From Pseudomonas spelaei (GTDB taxonomy: Bacteria; Pseudomonadota; Gammaproteobacteria; Pseudomonadales; Pseudomonadaceae), in contig NZ_WNNK01000004.1 of NCBI RefSeq assembly GCF_009724245.1, positions 186,001 to 250,000 on the forward strand: DNA of 64,000 nt, in the 5' to 3' direction. Made by a program: the position numbers and the translations under genes. Position 1 is the first letter of the stretch; every line of letters begins with the position of its first letter. The notes beneath the pieces are model-generated. The model made no database searches. It saw only the letters and a list, made by a program, of their open reading frames with translations, and had not been told where the DNA came from. Positions 18,301-27,836 of this stretch are shown here, one piece after another.

Positions 18301-19737
18301 CCGCTCGATCTGGCTGACACGGCGCGGCCAGGTGGCGTCGTACGTCAGTTCAACCTTGACCCGATCAAAGGTGTCCCGCAGGTGCAACAGCCGGCCGTCG
18401 TCGTCATAGTCGAGGTAGATGCGGTTGTCGTTGCGATCACCCAATTGGCTTAGGCGCAGTAACGAGGTGTCCTGTGGCGCCGGGTCGAACAGCCGGTACA
18501 GGCCGTCCGCACTCTCGATCAACAACTGACCGCTCAGGTGGCGTCGTACGCTGAGCCCCTCACCTGCGCTGAATACTGCGCCGCCCAAGGGGATCGAGCC
18601 CATGTCGATACGCCGACCTTGTTCGTCGATGTACAACAAATGCTCACCACCCTCCGGGTGAGGCAACAGTTGCACGCTGACCTCATACGACAGGCTCCAG
18701 CCAGCACCGAACAGGCCATTACGGCGTTCGTCCCGGCTGTTGTAGAAGCGTTGCCAATCGATAGGCATGATGCCGGGCAGGGCAAAATCCAGCTCTTCGG
18801 GGCCGCCGAGGACCTTGGCCCCGGTGCTGGCATGCACCGGGTTGGACGAGCCCATGGCGGCATTGGCCAAGGCGCCCATGGCCTGGCTGACCACAAACGA
18901 ATTGACGCCTGCCAGCAACATGCAGGGCAGATTACTGAGGAACTTGCCCTTGCCGCCCTTGAGCATCATCAAGGCGGTGATGGCCAGGCCCACGCCCGGA
19001 GTCTTGCCGCTGCGAATCTCGCGCACCACCACTGAACCGCCGCCGATGGTCACGTTCGGCGAAATCAGCCCCGACGACACCACCGTTGCGTCGCAGGTGC
19101 TACGGTCGCCGCTACGCACTGCGGGCTGGCCATTGACCGTGACCTTCTCCGAGCCTTCGGCGAGAAACTGCGGCGGCATTGGCGGGTGCTTCATGCAGGT
19201 CACCAGGTCCAGCGGCTTGGGCACTGCACCGGGAGCCGGGGTGGCGACGGTGGGGCGCCACATCTGCGAGAAGAACCCCTTGGCCATGTCCAGGTAGCCG
19301 GGCTCTTCGCTTTGTTCTGGCGGCTCGGCTTCGGCTTCGGTGCCCGAGGGGGCGACATGGGACGGCACGGCGCCGGCCGCACGAGCGGCGGGTATTGAGT
19401 TGATCAGTGTGTCAGTGGACCCGCTGAGGATCGTGGCCATGACGACGGGAGGGAACAGCGCATTGCCGATACCCTCGCACATATCGCTCAAGCCTTTGTC
19501 GGCGCCGGTCTTGCTCATGGCAATGCCGACGATCACGCCGATGACAGCCCCCAGCACACACGCACCGAGCCCACCGGTGGCGACCGTGATACCGGTAGCC
19601 GCCACGACCGCGGCTGTCGCCAGTGCGGTAATTGCTACGTTGGCGGCTACCTCCAGCACACCGCCGAGAATGTCAGCCATGACCGAGGTGTGGGACAACC
19701 CATCGCCCAGGCGTGCCGCCCAAAGCGCGTCAGACAT
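15313..19737 (-). CDS. T6SS effector: prePAAR-PAAR-Rhs protein with C-terminal RES-like (NAD+-degrading) toxin
   Basis: A 1474-residue protein with the same plan as the neighbouring Rhs effector: prePAAR (AARLGDGLSH), first hydrophobic segment (~20-75), PAAR (~165-240), second hydrophobic segment, Rhs shell, and boundary DPIGLAGG...WIDPLGL. The last ~145 residues are unrelated to the neighbour's toxin and resemble a RES domain: Arg in VYRFEEPGR (about 1346), Glu in KTALGEVTHW (about 1390) and Ser in LAPSAR (about 1459) fit the Arg-Glu-Ser triad. Known RES toxins degrade NAD+, usually as part of RES-Xre toxin-antitoxin modules. Assignment is by motif only; a different ADP-ribosyl-transferase-fold enzyme is the main alternative. 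The gene starts 12 bases after the Eag chaperone gene. Confidence 0.9.
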   Translation of the reverse strand: MSDALWAARLGDGLSHTSVMADILGGVLEVAANVAITALATAAVVAATGITVATGGLGACVLGAVIGVIVGIAMSKTGADKGLSDMCEGIGNALFPPVVMATILSGSTDTLINSIPAARAAGAVPSHVAPSGTEAEAEPPEQSEEPGYLDMAKGFFSQMWRPTVATPAPGAVPKPLDLVTCMKHPPMPPQFLAEGSEKVTVNGQPAVRSGDRSTCDATVVSSGLISPNVTIGGGSVVVREIRSGKTPGVGLAITALMMLKGGKGKFLSNLPCMLLAGVNSFVVSQAMGALANAAMGSSNPVHASTGAKVLGGPEELDFALPGIMPIDWQRFYNSRDERRNGLFGAGWSLSYEVSVQLLPHPEGGEHLLYIDEQGRRIDMGSIPLGGAVFSAGEGLSVRRHLSGQLLIESADGLYRLFDPAPQDTSLLRLSQLGDRNDNRIYLDYDDDGRLLHLRDTFDRVKVELTYDATWPRRVSQIERLYPDQQREVLMHYAYDSRGDLASVRQSDGQVKRRFVYDAGQRMVEHQLPTGLRCFYQWALVDDREWRVVRHWTDAGDAYQFDYELDAGITRITDGLERVSVRRWDHQRQIIESTDVLGRTWAFEWNDESQLLGATDPKGGQYQFNYDEAGNLSETLDPLGRSESTLWLEHWALPLAETDAAGHAWQYRYDPRGNCISETDPLGNVTAYRHDAHGQVLEIIDASGKSKTLRWTPLGQLSEHTDCSGLTTRLSYCKRGLLLTSTDALGERTAFSYDDQGRLTSKQLPDGRSEHYQRDASGQVIGYSDPAGHSTHFQHSLSGQLRQRTDAHGRRVELNHDAYGRLQSLTNENGERYRFDWDAGDRLTLEHRLDGSLKRYAYDPLDNVTRVETIAPPGSTETTIAHDLERDAAGRLVAKNTLDGRTEYHYDELDQVTAITFTGHDGEQQSLGFGYDVLGQLILEQSAAGSLEHYYDELGNLAQTRLPDGRWINRLRYGSGHLHQINLDGQVVSDFERDRLHREVLRTQGHISTRSEYDRSGRLRARQRRQQDQSVLLPATQTRFGYDASDQLVERFDSQPGAAHRQLLHYDATGRILASQDSLQGQREAFAYDPAANLLDALGQVPHNQLLTYQDKRYRYDGFGRMVEKRSTRRGTQRFSYDAEQRLAHVHNDDGSVVKMAYDPLGRRIAKTTFDRNGVQQSQTRFTWDALQLLQEHHNQQTSLYIYADEGYEPLARVDGLGEQQKVRYYHNDLNGLPEQLTESDGHTVWKARYQVWGNTVEEVREPYYIEEQNLRFQGQYLDRETGLHYNTLRFYDPDIGRFTTPDPIGLAGGLNLYQYAPNPLSWIDPLGLMKCSSPPKGRKVSRTVYRFEEPGRIGTTWQAHKWNVDSTHRYTTQGVGGVYGANSRKTALGEVTHWKVDLSKRVLVSKKVQLNNVLDLTRPDVRKQMGVSLKSITGSKYTETHQIGNWAKANGYDGILAPSARNPTGSNLISFAGF

Positions 19738-19749
19738 GCAGGGCGCTCA

Positions 19750-20184
19750 TCACTGAGGAACGTCGAACAACAGCGAGCTTTTGATCGTCGCCCAGTGCGC
19801 CGCTTCGGCATCCCCCAACGTGTCCGCCTTCACATAACTCAAGGCGAGCATCTTGCGAGTGCCCGGTAACACCAGGGCCAGCTGGTACTGGAACACCTTG
19901 TCGTTGCCCTTGTTGAACTGGCTGCGCAACTCGATGCCTTCCACCTCTTGAGAGGCCCCCAGGTGCACCGGAACGCCGGGCTGGAAGCGCAAGTCCTGCA
20001 CCTGTTTCTCCAGGCGCTTGAGCTGGTCATCGAAGTTGCTCTGCAAGGTTTCCCCCTCGGCCAGCAAGCTGCGGCTGACGATCAAGGAGGTACCCAGCTC
20101 GGGGAACTTGAGGATATTGATCGTCGCATCCTGCAGCTCGCCGGCCGGCAGTTGAAACTGGAATTCGTTGATTCGGTACGTCAT
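19750..20184 (-). CDS. eagR: Eag-type effector chaperone (DUF1795)
   Basis: A 144-residue soluble protein of the DUF1795/DcrB-like Eag family (MTYRINEFQFQLP, central GVPVHLGASQEVEG, end ALSYVKADTLGDAEAAHW). Eag chaperones bind the hydrophobic N-terminal segments and prePAAR motif of T6SS effectors, keep them soluble and load them on VgrG. It lies between vgrG (15 bases) and the first rhs gene (12 bases). It is the only Eag gene in the window, yet both Rhs proteins have near-identical N-termini, so it probably serves both. Confidence 0.88.
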   Translation of the reverse strand: MTYRINEFQFQLPAGELQDATINILKFPELGTSLIVSRSLLAEGETLQSNFDDQLKRLEKQVQDLRFQPGVPVHLGASQEVEGIELRSQFNKGNDKVFQYQLALVLPGTRKMLALSYVKADTLGDAEAAHWATIKSSLLFDVPQ

Positions 20185-20199
20185 GGCAAACGGGTCTCG

Positions 20200-22140
20200 T
20201 CAGGAACTTTTAGGCGCTGGGAACGCGGCTTTCACGTTGGCATCAATGCTGGCTTTGGAACCCTGGCCATCGGGTGTGGCGCCCGGGCCGCCGCCGTTGT
20301 TCAGGTGCAGGACGCCACCGGTATTGAACTCGGCGTCGCCGCTGGCATAGAAGCTGATTTGCACGCCGCTGAGGTTGATTTGCCCGCTGGCGTTCAGCTC
20401 CAGGATACTTTTACCGCACACCAGTCGCAGGTTTTCACCCACTTCAATGACGTAGCTCTGGCTGATGCTGTCGGTCTTTCTCTGGCCCACCGCGAGGATG
20501 TCTTCCTGCTTGACGATGCGCACGCGGTTATTGCCGATGGTGACGGTCTCGTTATGGCCGATGCTTTTGTTGCGGTCATGCCCTACCGAATGGCTCTCAT
20601 CCACCTCAACCACGATGTCCTGATTGCGCTCGGCGTGGATATACAACTGCTCCAGTCCCTTCTTGTCCTCCATGCGGATTTCATTGAAGTTCGCCGGCGT
20701 GCCGCCTTTGCTGGAGCGGCTTTTCATCCCGCTCTGGGTCGCGTTTTGCGGCAGGTCGTAAGGTACCGTCTGCTCGGCGTTGTAGACCCGTCCTGTGATG
20801 ATTGGCCGGTCAGGGTCACCTTCAAGGAAGCTGACAATCACCTCCTGGCCGATCCGTGGAATTTGCATCGAACCCCAGTTTTTTCCGGCCCAGGATTGCG
20901 ACACTCGAATCCAGCATGAGCTGTTTTCGTTGGACTGGTCGTGGCGGTCCCAATAGAAATGCACTTTCACCCGGCCGTACTGGTCGGTCCAGATTTCCTC
21001 GCCCTTGGGGCCTACCACCAACGCGGTTTGCGGGCCTTTGACAATTGGGCGGTGGGTGTTGGCCAGGGGACGGAAGCTTTGCTGCGCACCGATACAGGTC
21101 AAGCTGCTTTCGAACTGCGCCGAGGGCGCACCACCACCGCTTTCCATGCTTTCCTGGGCGATGTAATAACGGGCGCCGACGATCAGGTATTCGCGGTTCT
21201 GGTCCTTGCGACTGAAGCCGGTGAGGCTGAACAGGTTGCCGGAACCCAAGCCTCGGGCGTTGCCGCTGAACTCCACTTGTTCGTGCAGGGTTTGCAGGGC
21301 TTCGATACGGGTACGGGCGTAGTGTTCGCCGTCTTCGCTCTTTACATACGTGCCGGGGTAATCGTACAGCGGGTAGTCGCCGGCGGTATGCGGGCGTGGC
21401 ATGGCCGAGCGCACGTCGATGCTGGCGCTGGGGCGCTGGAAGTCATAGTCGTTGAGTTCCAGCGAGCCGGGCTGCACTTCGTGCGCCAGGTGCCAGTTGT
21501 GCATATGGTCGCGTTCGCGCTGCTGCTCGTCCTTGGGGTAGTAGGGCACGGAGCCGTAGCCGACCACGCCGGTATGGGCGCCATAGGCATCGGCCAGCAC
21601 CAGCACATGGCGGTCCTGCTCATGGCGGAAGAAGTAGTAGATACCTTCCTGTTCCATCAACCGGCTGACGAACTCGAAGCTGGTCTCGCGGTACTGCACG
21701 CAGTATTCCCACTCGCGATACGGTCGGCTCAGGGCGTCTTCGAAGTCGGAAAAGCCGAGGTCACGGAACACCTGCTTGATGATCTGCGGGATGGTCAGGT
21801 TCTGGAAAATGCGGCAATCGGAGGTGCGACTGAGCAGCCACAACCACGGGCGTAAGGTGACCTGGTAACTGGCGAACTGACCCTGGTCGATGTTCTGGCT
21901 GCAGCGGGCAACGAGGCCATGGAAAAAGCGCTCGCCACCGTCCGCCAGTTGCAGGCTCAGGCACATGGGCTTGCCGAGCAACTGGTTGAGGTCGATGGCG
22001 GCGTCGAGCGAAGTCAACTGCAACTCGAAGTTGAAAAGCCTTCCTAGCTCTTCGCCACCGCCCATTTCATTGAGCATCAACACATCCGGCCCCAAGGGGC
22101 TGGTGATCTTGGCCAGGCGTGAAGCTTGGTTGAATAGCAT
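20200..22140 (-). CDS. vgrG: T6SS spike protein VgrG
   Basis: A 646-residue VgrG. The N-terminal gp27-like part begins SPLGPDVLMLNEMGGGEELG and includes FFHGLVARCSQ and the LMEQEGIYYFFRHE signature. The OB-fold gp5-like part follows (PIVKGPQTALVVGPKGEEI, WTDQYGRVKVHFYWD, WAGKNWG). The beta-helix has the RMEDKKGLEQLYIHAERNQD and VGHDRNKSIGHNETVTIG repeats. No extra C-terminal effector domain is present, so toxins ride non-covalently through PAAR tips. I chose the ATG reading MLFNQAS; upstream in-frame codons translate poorly conserved sequence and run into the REPIN element. Confidence 0.93.
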   Translation of the reverse strand: MLFNQASRLAKITSPLGPDVLMLNEMGGGEELGRLFNFELQLTSLDAAIDLNQLLGKPMCLSLQLADGGERFFHGLVARCSQNIDQGQFASYQVTLRPWLWLLSRTSDCRIFQNLTIPQIIKQVFRDLGFSDFEDALSRPYREWEYCVQYRETSFEFVSRLMEQEGIYYFFRHEQDRHVLVLADAYGAHTGVVGYGSVPYYPKDEQQRERDHMHNWHLAHEVQPGSLELNDYDFQRPSASIDVRSAMPRPHTAGDYPLYDYPGTYVKSEDGEHYARTRIEALQTLHEQVEFSGNARGLGSGNLFSLTGFSRKDQNREYLIVGARYYIAQESMESGGGAPSAQFESSLTCIGAQQSFRPLANTHRPIVKGPQTALVVGPKGEEIWTDQYGRVKVHFYWDRHDQSNENSSCWIRVSQSWAGKNWGSMQIPRIGQEVIVSFLEGDPDRPIITGRVYNAEQTVPYDLPQNATQSGMKSRSSKGGTPANFNEIRMEDKKGLEQLYIHAERNQDIVVEVDESHSVGHDRNKSIGHNETVTIGNNRVRIVKQEDILAVGQRKTDSISQSYVIEVGENLRLVCGKSILELNASGQINLSGVQISFYASGDAEFNTGGVLHLNNGGGPGATPDGQGSKASIDANVKAAFPAPKSS

Positions 22141-22189
22141 CGGTAAACCCGTAAGTGTCGTCATCACTGGCTGGCGGAACCGGATCAAA

Positions 22190-22279
22190 TGTGGGAGCTG
22201 GCTTGCCTGCGATAGCGGTGTGTCAGTCAACATCAATGCTGAATGTCAGACCGCTATCGCAGGCAAGCCAGCTCCCACA
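22190..22279. repeat. REPIN-like palindromic element between tssH and vgrG
   Basis: Two perfect 30-base inverted arms (TGTGGGAGCTGGCTTGCCTG... and its complement) are separated by a 30-base loop. The arms share sequence with those at 60209 and the singlet at 3891. The element lies within the leftward T6SS operon, in the 158 bases between the tssH stop and the vgrG start, and would form a stable hairpin in the mRNA. Confidence 0.92.
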
Positions 22280-22298
22280 GTGACCGTGTTCCGTCAGG

Positions 22299-24977
22299 TC
22301 AGGCCGCGTCGCTGAAGTCGTAGTGCAATTCGTTATCCCGGCTGCTGATCCGCACCCCCGCCAACGCCTTGCCTTCCAGCATGCGGGTGAGGAACTCGCG
22401 GCTCATGTCCGGCAACAGGCTGTTGGTGAGGATGGTGTCGATCATCCGCCCACCGCTTTCGGTTTCGGTGCAGCGGGACACGATCAGGTCGACCACGTAG
22501 TCGTCGTAGTCGAAGGCCACTTTGTGAGTGTTCTCCACGCGCTTTTTGATGCGGTTGAGTTGCAGGCGAGTGATCGCCTTGAGCATCTCGTCGCTCAGCG
22601 GGTAGTACGGAATGGTCACCAGGCGGCCCAGTAACGCTGGCGGGAAAATCTCCAGCAGCGGCTGGCGCAGGGCCTTGGCGATTTCCTCGGGTTCCGGGAT
22701 GTTCGCCGGGTCTTTGCAGACCCGGGAAATCAGCTCGGTACCGGCGTTGGTGGTGAGCAGGATCAAGGTATTCTTGAAGTCGATCACCCGGCCTTCGCCG
22801 TCTTCCATCACGCCTTTGTCGAACACCTGGAAGAAGATCTCGTGCACGTCCGGGTGGGCTTTTTCCACCTCGTCCAACAGCACCACGCTATACGGTTTGC
22901 GCCGCACGGCTTCGGTCAGCACGCCGCCTTCGCCGTAACCGATGTAGCCCGGTGGTGCGCCCTTGAGGGTCGACACGGTGTGGGCTTCCTGGAACTCGCT
23001 CATGTTGATGGTGATGACGTTCTGCTCGCCGCCGTACATGGCTTCGGCCAGGGCCAGGGCGGTTTCGGTCTTGCCCACGCCGGAGGTGCCGGCCAGCATG
23101 AACACGCCGATAGGCTTGCTCGGGTTGTCGAGGCCGGCGCGGGAAGTCTGGATGCGCTTGGCGATCATCTGCAGCGCGTGGTCCTGGCCGATGATGCGCT
23201 TCTTCAGGTGCTGGTCGAGGTTGAGCACCGTCTCCAGTTCATTGCGGGCCATGCGGCCTACCGGGATGCCGGTCCAGTCGGCGACCACCGAGGCCACGGC
23301 CTGGTAATCCACGGTCGGCAGGATCAACGGAGTTTCACCTTGCAGGGTCGTCAGGCGCTGTTGCAGGTCCACGAGTTTTTCACGCAAGGCGTGGCTGTCG
23401 TCGGTACCGGCATCGCTGTCTACCACGCCGACTTTATCCCGCAGGGTAGCGCGGGTGGCGAGCAGTTCGTCCACCAGGGTTTTTTCTTCGCTCCAGCGGC
23501 TTTCCAGAGTTGCCAGGCGCTCACGCTCGGCCGTCAGCAAGGCCTCACTGTTGGTTTGGCGCGTGCCGATGGCGATGCCGATAGCATGTTCGCGGGCGAT
23601 GATTTGCAGCTCGGTTTCCAGCGCCTCGATACGGCGGCGGCTGTCGTCGACTTCTGCTGGCACCGCATGCAGGCTGATGGCGACACGGGCGCACGCGGTG
23701 TCCAGCAGGCTTACGGATTTGTCCGGCAACTGGCGGGCGGGAATGTAGCGGTGGGACAGCTTCACCGAGGCTTCAAGGGCTTCGTCGAGGATCTGCACCT
23801 GGTGGTGTTTTTCCATGGTCGAGGCCACGCCGCGCATCATCAGCAGTGCTTTGTCTTCCGATGGCTCGGCGACTTGTACCACCTGGAAGCGGCGAGTCAG
23901 GGCCGGGTCCTTTTCGATGTGTTTCTTGTACTCGGCCCAGGTGGTGGCGGCCACGGTACGCAAGGTGCCACGGGCCAAGGCCGGCTTGAGCAGGTTGGCC
24001 GCATCGCCGGTCCCGGCAGCACCACCGGCACCCACCAAGGTATGGGCTTCGTCGATAAACAGGATGATCGGTTTCGGCGAGGCCTGGACGTCTTCGATGA
24101 CCTGGCGCAGGCGCTGTTCAAACTCGCCTTTCATGCTCGCGCCGGCTTGCAGCAGGCCGACATCGAGGCTGCGCAGTTCTACGTCTTTCAACGCCGGCGG
24201 TACGTCGCCGGCGACGATGCGCAGGGCGAACCCTTCCACCACGGCGGTTTTACCGACACCGGCTTCACCGGTGAGGATCGGGTTGTTCTGGCGACGACGC
24301 ATCAGGATGTCCACCAGTTGGCGGATCTCTTCGTCACGGCCGACGATAGGGTCGAGCTTGCCGCTGCGGGCTTGCTCCGTCAGGTCGACGGTAAAGCGCT
24401 TGAGGGCTTCCTGCTTGCCCATCGCGCTTGGCGCCATCGCGCCGCTGGCTTCACCCGGTACGGCGCCGGCATTGAAACCGTCGCTGGCGGTGAGGGCGTT
24501 CTCCGGCGAATCGCCGACGTACTCGTCAAAGCGCTCACTCAAGGCTTCGGGCTTGATCTTGTCGAACTCCGACGACAAGCCCAGCAGCGCATGGCGCAGG
24601 CTCGGGGTCTTGAGAATGCCCAGCACCAGGTAACCGGTGCGCACCTGGCTTTCGCCAAACATCAGGCTGCCGTAGACCCAGCCGCGCTCCACGGCTTCTT
24701 CCACATGGGACGACAAGTCGGTGATCGACGTCGAGCCGCGAGGCAGGCGGTCCAGGGCTTCGGTCAGGTCACGGGCCAGGCGTGCCGGCTCGATATTGAA
24801 CTGGCGGATGATGCGGTGCAGGTCCGAGTCCTGCAGTTGCAGCAACTGGTGAAACCAGTGAGCCAGTTCCACATACGGGTTGCCCCGCAGTTTGCAGAAG
24901 ACGGTGGCGGCTTCGATGGCCTTGTAGGCCACGCTGTTGAGTTTGCCGAACAAGGCGGCGCGACTGATTTCACCCAT
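22299..24977 (-). CDS. tssH: T6SS AAA+ ATPase ClpV/TssH
   Basis: An 892-residue Clp-type disaggregase that strips and recycles contracted TssB-TssC sheaths. It has an N-terminal Clp repeat domain (1-150), AAA1 with Walker A GEAGVGKT (237-244) and Walker B FIDEAHTLVGAG, a coiled-coil middle domain (~400-530), and AAA2 with Walker A GTSGVGKT (~635) and VVLLDEVEKAHPDV. The initiation overlaps the tssG stop by 8 bases. The N-terminus (MGEISRAALFGKLNSVAYKA) is the ClpV rather than the ClpB type, and the genomic context decides the name. Confidence 0.96.
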   Translation of the reverse strand: MGEISRAALFGKLNSVAYKAIEAATVFCKLRGNPYVELAHWFHQLLQLQDSDLHRIIRQFNIEPARLARDLTEALDRLPRGSTSITDLSSHVEEAVERGWVYGSLMFGESQVRTGYLVLGILKTPSLRHALLGLSSEFDKIKPEALSERFDEYVGDSPENALTASDGFNAGAVPGEASGAMAPSAMGKQEALKRFTVDLTEQARSGKLDPIVGRDEEIRQLVDILMRRRQNNPILTGEAGVGKTAVVEGFALRIVAGDVPPALKDVELRSLDVGLLQAGASMKGEFEQRLRQVIEDVQASPKPIILFIDEAHTLVGAGGAAGTGDAANLLKPALARGTLRTVAATTWAEYKKHIEKDPALTRRFQVVQVAEPSEDKALLMMRGVASTMEKHHQVQILDEALEASVKLSHRYIPARQLPDKSVSLLDTACARVAISLHAVPAEVDDSRRRIEALETELQIIAREHAIGIAIGTRQTNSEALLTAERERLATLESRWSEEKTLVDELLATRATLRDKVGVVDSDAGTDDSHALREKLVDLQQRLTTLQGETPLILPTVDYQAVASVVADWTGIPVGRMARNELETVLNLDQHLKKRIIGQDHALQMIAKRIQTSRAGLDNPSKPIGVFMLAGTSGVGKTETALALAEAMYGGEQNVITINMSEFQEAHTVSTLKGAPPGYIGYGEGGVLTEAVRRKPYSVVLLDEVEKAHPDVHEIFFQVFDKGVMEDGEGRVIDFKNTLILLTTNAGTELISRVCKDPANIPEPEEIAKALRQPLLEIFPPALLGRLVTIPYYPLSDEMLKAITRLQLNRIKKRVENTHKVAFDYDDYVVDLIVSRCTETESGGRMIDTILTNSLLPDMSREFLTRMLEGKALAGVRISSRDNELHYDFSDAA

Positions 24978-26013
24978 GCTCTGGATTCCTTGAGGTGTTG
25001 GCCAGCTCGGCGTAATGCCGGGCCAGGATTAGGTCGTTGGCGTCGTGCTCGGGTTGGCCAAGCCAGGTGTTGAAACCCAGGCGGAACTGGCCATTGAGCT
25101 GCAATGCCGGAACTTCCGGTTGTTGAAGAATCAGGTTTAAATCCCAGTCCAGTTCATGGCCCAGGTACTCGGCCACCCAGGCCACCAGCTCGTTGAACGG
25201 CTGGCTGCCGGGCAGCATGCCCATGTAGTCATCGAGCCTGAGCGGCCCCAGGCGGATGCGGAATTTATGCTGGCGATCCCACACGTGGCTGCCCAGGCAA
25301 AAGTCCACGCCCAACTGGTTGGCGTTGACACTGACACGGCTGCGTTCGGGCAACTCCAGCCATTGGCCGACGTACTCTTCGATCTCCACCGGCAGGCCGA
25401 AATACTCGCTGAGGATCGCTTTCAAACCGTCCGGGTAGCGGGTCTGCGCCGACAGGTGGCCGCTGTAATGCAGCTTCGCGGTGTCGGGAATCAGCCCCTG
25501 TTCCCGCAGGCTTGGCATGCCCCGGCCGCTCAACGCTGCCAGGCGTGCCGACCAGTAATCATCGTCTGGACGATCGTGGCTGACCGTCGGCCGCGCCTCG
25601 GCCCACGCCCGGTAAAACAGGCTCAGCAGGCGGTGGTGGAACACATCCAGGAAGCGCTTGCTGGTGCTGTCGGCGTTGTTGCGCTGGCGTTCGCGTACGT
25701 ATTCGGTGATGTGCAGCGGCAACGGGCCGTTGGGGCCGCCGAGGCCGAAGAAGAACTGTTCCAGCCGCGCCGGCTTGCCGTCGAAACCAGGCTCGACCGA
25801 TGCCAGCGTGGCGGGGGCGAACGTGCAGTCGGCTTGCTGCCCGAGGCGCAGGGGATCATCCGCCAGGCGCAGGGAGTGGCCCAGGCGCGGCAGGTCCGGC
25901 GATTCGCACTCGATACGACGCAGCGCCTGGAAGAAGTCATATTCCCAGGGCTCCTGATGCATCGCCGACAGCGTGTTCACAGGGTCGGACGGCGTCCGGG
26001 CTTGGCTTTCCAT
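24970..26013 (-). CDS. tssG: T6SS baseplate protein TssG
   Basis: A 347-residue baseplate-wedge component. Family features visible are WEYDFFQALRRIE near the N-terminus, the FGLGGPNGPLPLHITEYV motif around residue 90-110, and GMLPGSQPFNELVAWV toward the C-terminus. The start overlaps the end of tssF by 37 bases; a later ATG (MHQEPW) is possible but would trim a conserved-looking leader. It works with TssE, TssF and TssK in the baseplate. Confidence 0.94.
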   Translation of the reverse strand: MESQARTPSDPVNTLSAMHQEPWEYDFFQALRRIECESPDLPRLGHSLRLADDPLRLGQQADCTFAPATLASVEPGFDGKPARLEQFFFGLGGPNGPLPLHITEYVRERQRNNADSTSKRFLDVFHHRLLSLFYRAWAEARPTVSHDRPDDDYWSARLAALSGRGMPSLREQGLIPDTAKLHYSGHLSAQTRYPDGLKAILSEYFGLPVEIEEYVGQWLELPERSRVSVNANQLGVDFCLGSHVWDRQHKFRIRLGPLRLDDYMGMLPGSQPFNELVAWVAEYLGHELDWDLNLILQQPEVPALQLNGQFRLGFNTWLGQPEHDANDLILARHYAELANTSRNPEHG

Positions 26014-27836
26014 CGCATGATCTCGCCGCGTTCGGTGGTACGGATCACCGTCTCGGTAAAACTGTTGATCGACACGTAGCGTGCCAGGAACCGTTCAAAC
26101 ACCGCACCGAGCAGAAACACGCCGGTACCGCGGAACGCGTTTTCATCAAATTCCAGGGTGATTTCCAGCCCGCGCCCAAACACGATCGGCCCGGGCATCG
26201 GCAGGCGGCGGGTCACGGCCTTGCTGCTGACCTCGCGCAAGCCTTCGATCTGCAATTGCAGCGCGGCGTCGTTGCTGTCGCCGTACAGGCGCAGCAATTC
26301 GCGCAGCGCAGCGGCGCCCTGGCCTTGTTCGCTGAGGGACAGGTAGTTGAGCGACAACTGGCTGATCAGGCGCCAGGCCTTGGCATCGTGGGCGTGGCTG
26401 GCGCGTGGGCGGCTGGGGCCTGCGACGCAGCGTACCGCCAGCACCGGAGCGCTGTCGGCCAGGGTGAAGTCGGTCTTGCCATTGCCCACGCTCATGAACA
26501 GCGGCAGATCGCGGTTGGTGCACAGTGCGGTGACGCCCAGTTGGCGCAGGTCATGACCATAAGGCGCCTGCCGGCTGTCGACCAGACTGACGAAGGTTTC
26601 GCTGCCCACATACGTGGAGCGCGGCCCGTTGCGACGCTGGTCGCTGGACAGCACACGCGGCTCACGGCGTACGGTGTAGTAAGCCTGGTCTCGACCATAA
26701 CGTGATGGATCGCGCACCGCGTAGAACGGCAGGAACGGTTGCTCCGGCCCGGTGCCGTGGCCGGCGATGGCACTCAGGGAATGAATCTCGAAATCCATCG
26801 GCCGGGTGCGGTCGGCGATCACATGGTGTTCGTTGACGCGCTCGGACAGGTGAATCCGGTCCACCCGCTTGGGAAACAGGTTGATCGCCGGGGTGCAGAA
26901 CGGCACGAACTGCGCGGCGCCGACACTGCCTTCCAGGCTCGGATCATGCCGGTCGAACAGCACGATCAGTTCCAGCTCCTGGCCGTCACAGCGCTTGATG
27001 GCGCGGCTCAGTTCAGCGAACTCAACGAACAGGAAACGATGGGGCAGGGCGAAGTATTCCTGCAGCAGCCGATAACCCTGGAAGGCCCGCGGAACCACCG
27101 GCATCGCCGCATCGACGTCGTCGAAACCCCGGGAGCGCAGGGCATCCTGCGGCAGGCGCTCGACCCAATCACCACCCGGTTTGCGGGCAAATACCGCGCA
27201 GGCGTTACCCAGCAATTGTTCGTAGAGGCGGAACGGTTGCTCGTCGGCACCGCTGAGGTACAGCGGCAGGTTATCCAGGGCCAGGCTGTTGAACGGCAGC
27301 TCGGCGCCTGTGCGCAACGTCAGGCGCAAGCCGGCTTTGGCCTTGGGCTCGCTCGCGGCCAGGCGCCCAAGTACGGCCGAAGGGTTGCCGAAGTACTCGG
27401 CCTGGCTGACCTGCAACGGCCACAACGTCACCGGGTGCGCGGTGCGGTACTCGCAGCACGTCTGGGTTTCGCGGCCCAGGGCGGCGCGCAATACGGTGTC
27501 CCGGGGCAGCGCAAAGCCGCTGGCCAGGGAGCCTTCGTCGGGATCGGCCTGCAACTGCACCACGGTCATCGACGGTGTCGGTGCCAGGTAGTGCGGGTAA
27601 GCGATTTCCAACAGGTTATGGGTGAAGGTCGGGTACTCGGCGTCGAGTTTGAGCTGCACCCGTGCGGTGAGGTAGGCGAAGCCTTCCAGCAAGCGTTCGA
27701 CGTACGGGTCGGCGCAGTCCATACCGGACAGGGTCAGCCGACTGGCGATCTTCGGGTATTCCTTGGCGAACTCCGCAGCGCTTTCGCGCACATGGTGCAA
27801 TTCCTGGTTATACAGCTCCAGCAGGCGCGGATTCAT
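25977..27836 (-). CDS. tssF: T6SS baseplate protein TssF
   Basis: A 619-residue baseplate subunit. It starts [34 protein letters not shown], with [23 protein letters not shown] and [20 protein letters not shown], all typical of TssF (VasA/ImpG). I chose the ATG at 27836, which overlaps the tssE stop in an ATGA junction; the 33-codon upstream extension of the frame lies inside tssE. TssF with TssG forms the wedge around the VgrG spike. Confidence 0.96.
   Translation of the reverse strand: MNPRLLELYNQELHHVRESAAEFAKEYPKIASRLTLSGMDCADPYVERLLEGFAYLTARVQLKLDAEYPTFTHNLLEIAYPHYLAPTPSMTVVQLQADPDEGSLASGFALPRDTVLRAALGRETQTCCEYRTAHPVTLWPLQVSQAEYFGNPSAVLGRLAASEPKAKAGLRLTLRTGAELPFNSLALDNLPLYLSGADEQPFRLYEQLLGNACAVFARKPGGDWVERLPQDALRSRGFDDVDAAMPVVPRAFQGYRLLQEYFALPHRFLFVEFAELSRAIKRCDGQELELIVLFDRHDPSLEGSVGAAQFVPFCTPAINLFPKRVDRIHLSERVNEHHVIADRTRPMDFEIHSLSAIAGHGTGPEQPFLPFYAVRDPSRYGRDQAYYTVRREPRVLSSDQRRNGPRSTYVGSETFVSLVDSRQAPYGHDLRQLGVTALCTNRDLPLFMSVGNGKTDFTLADSAPVLAVRCVAGPSRPRASHAHDAKAWRLISQLSLNYLSLSEQGQGAAALRELLRLYGDSNDAALQLQIEGLREVSSKAVTRRLPMPGPIVFGRGLEITLEFDENAFRGTGVFLLGAVFERFLARYVSINSFTETVIRTTERGEIMRWKAKPGRRPTL

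Noticed and set aside
11000..19000. Repeated short motifs that might be a DNA tandem array or CRISPR
   Set aside because: They are degenerate protein-coding YD/Rhs repeats in one reading frame; spacing and sequence vary and there are no spacers or cas genes.
22842..25073. 743-codon rightward frame opposite tssH
   Set aside because: tssH is unmistakable; the opposite frame is low-complexity and unsupported by a start site or family.
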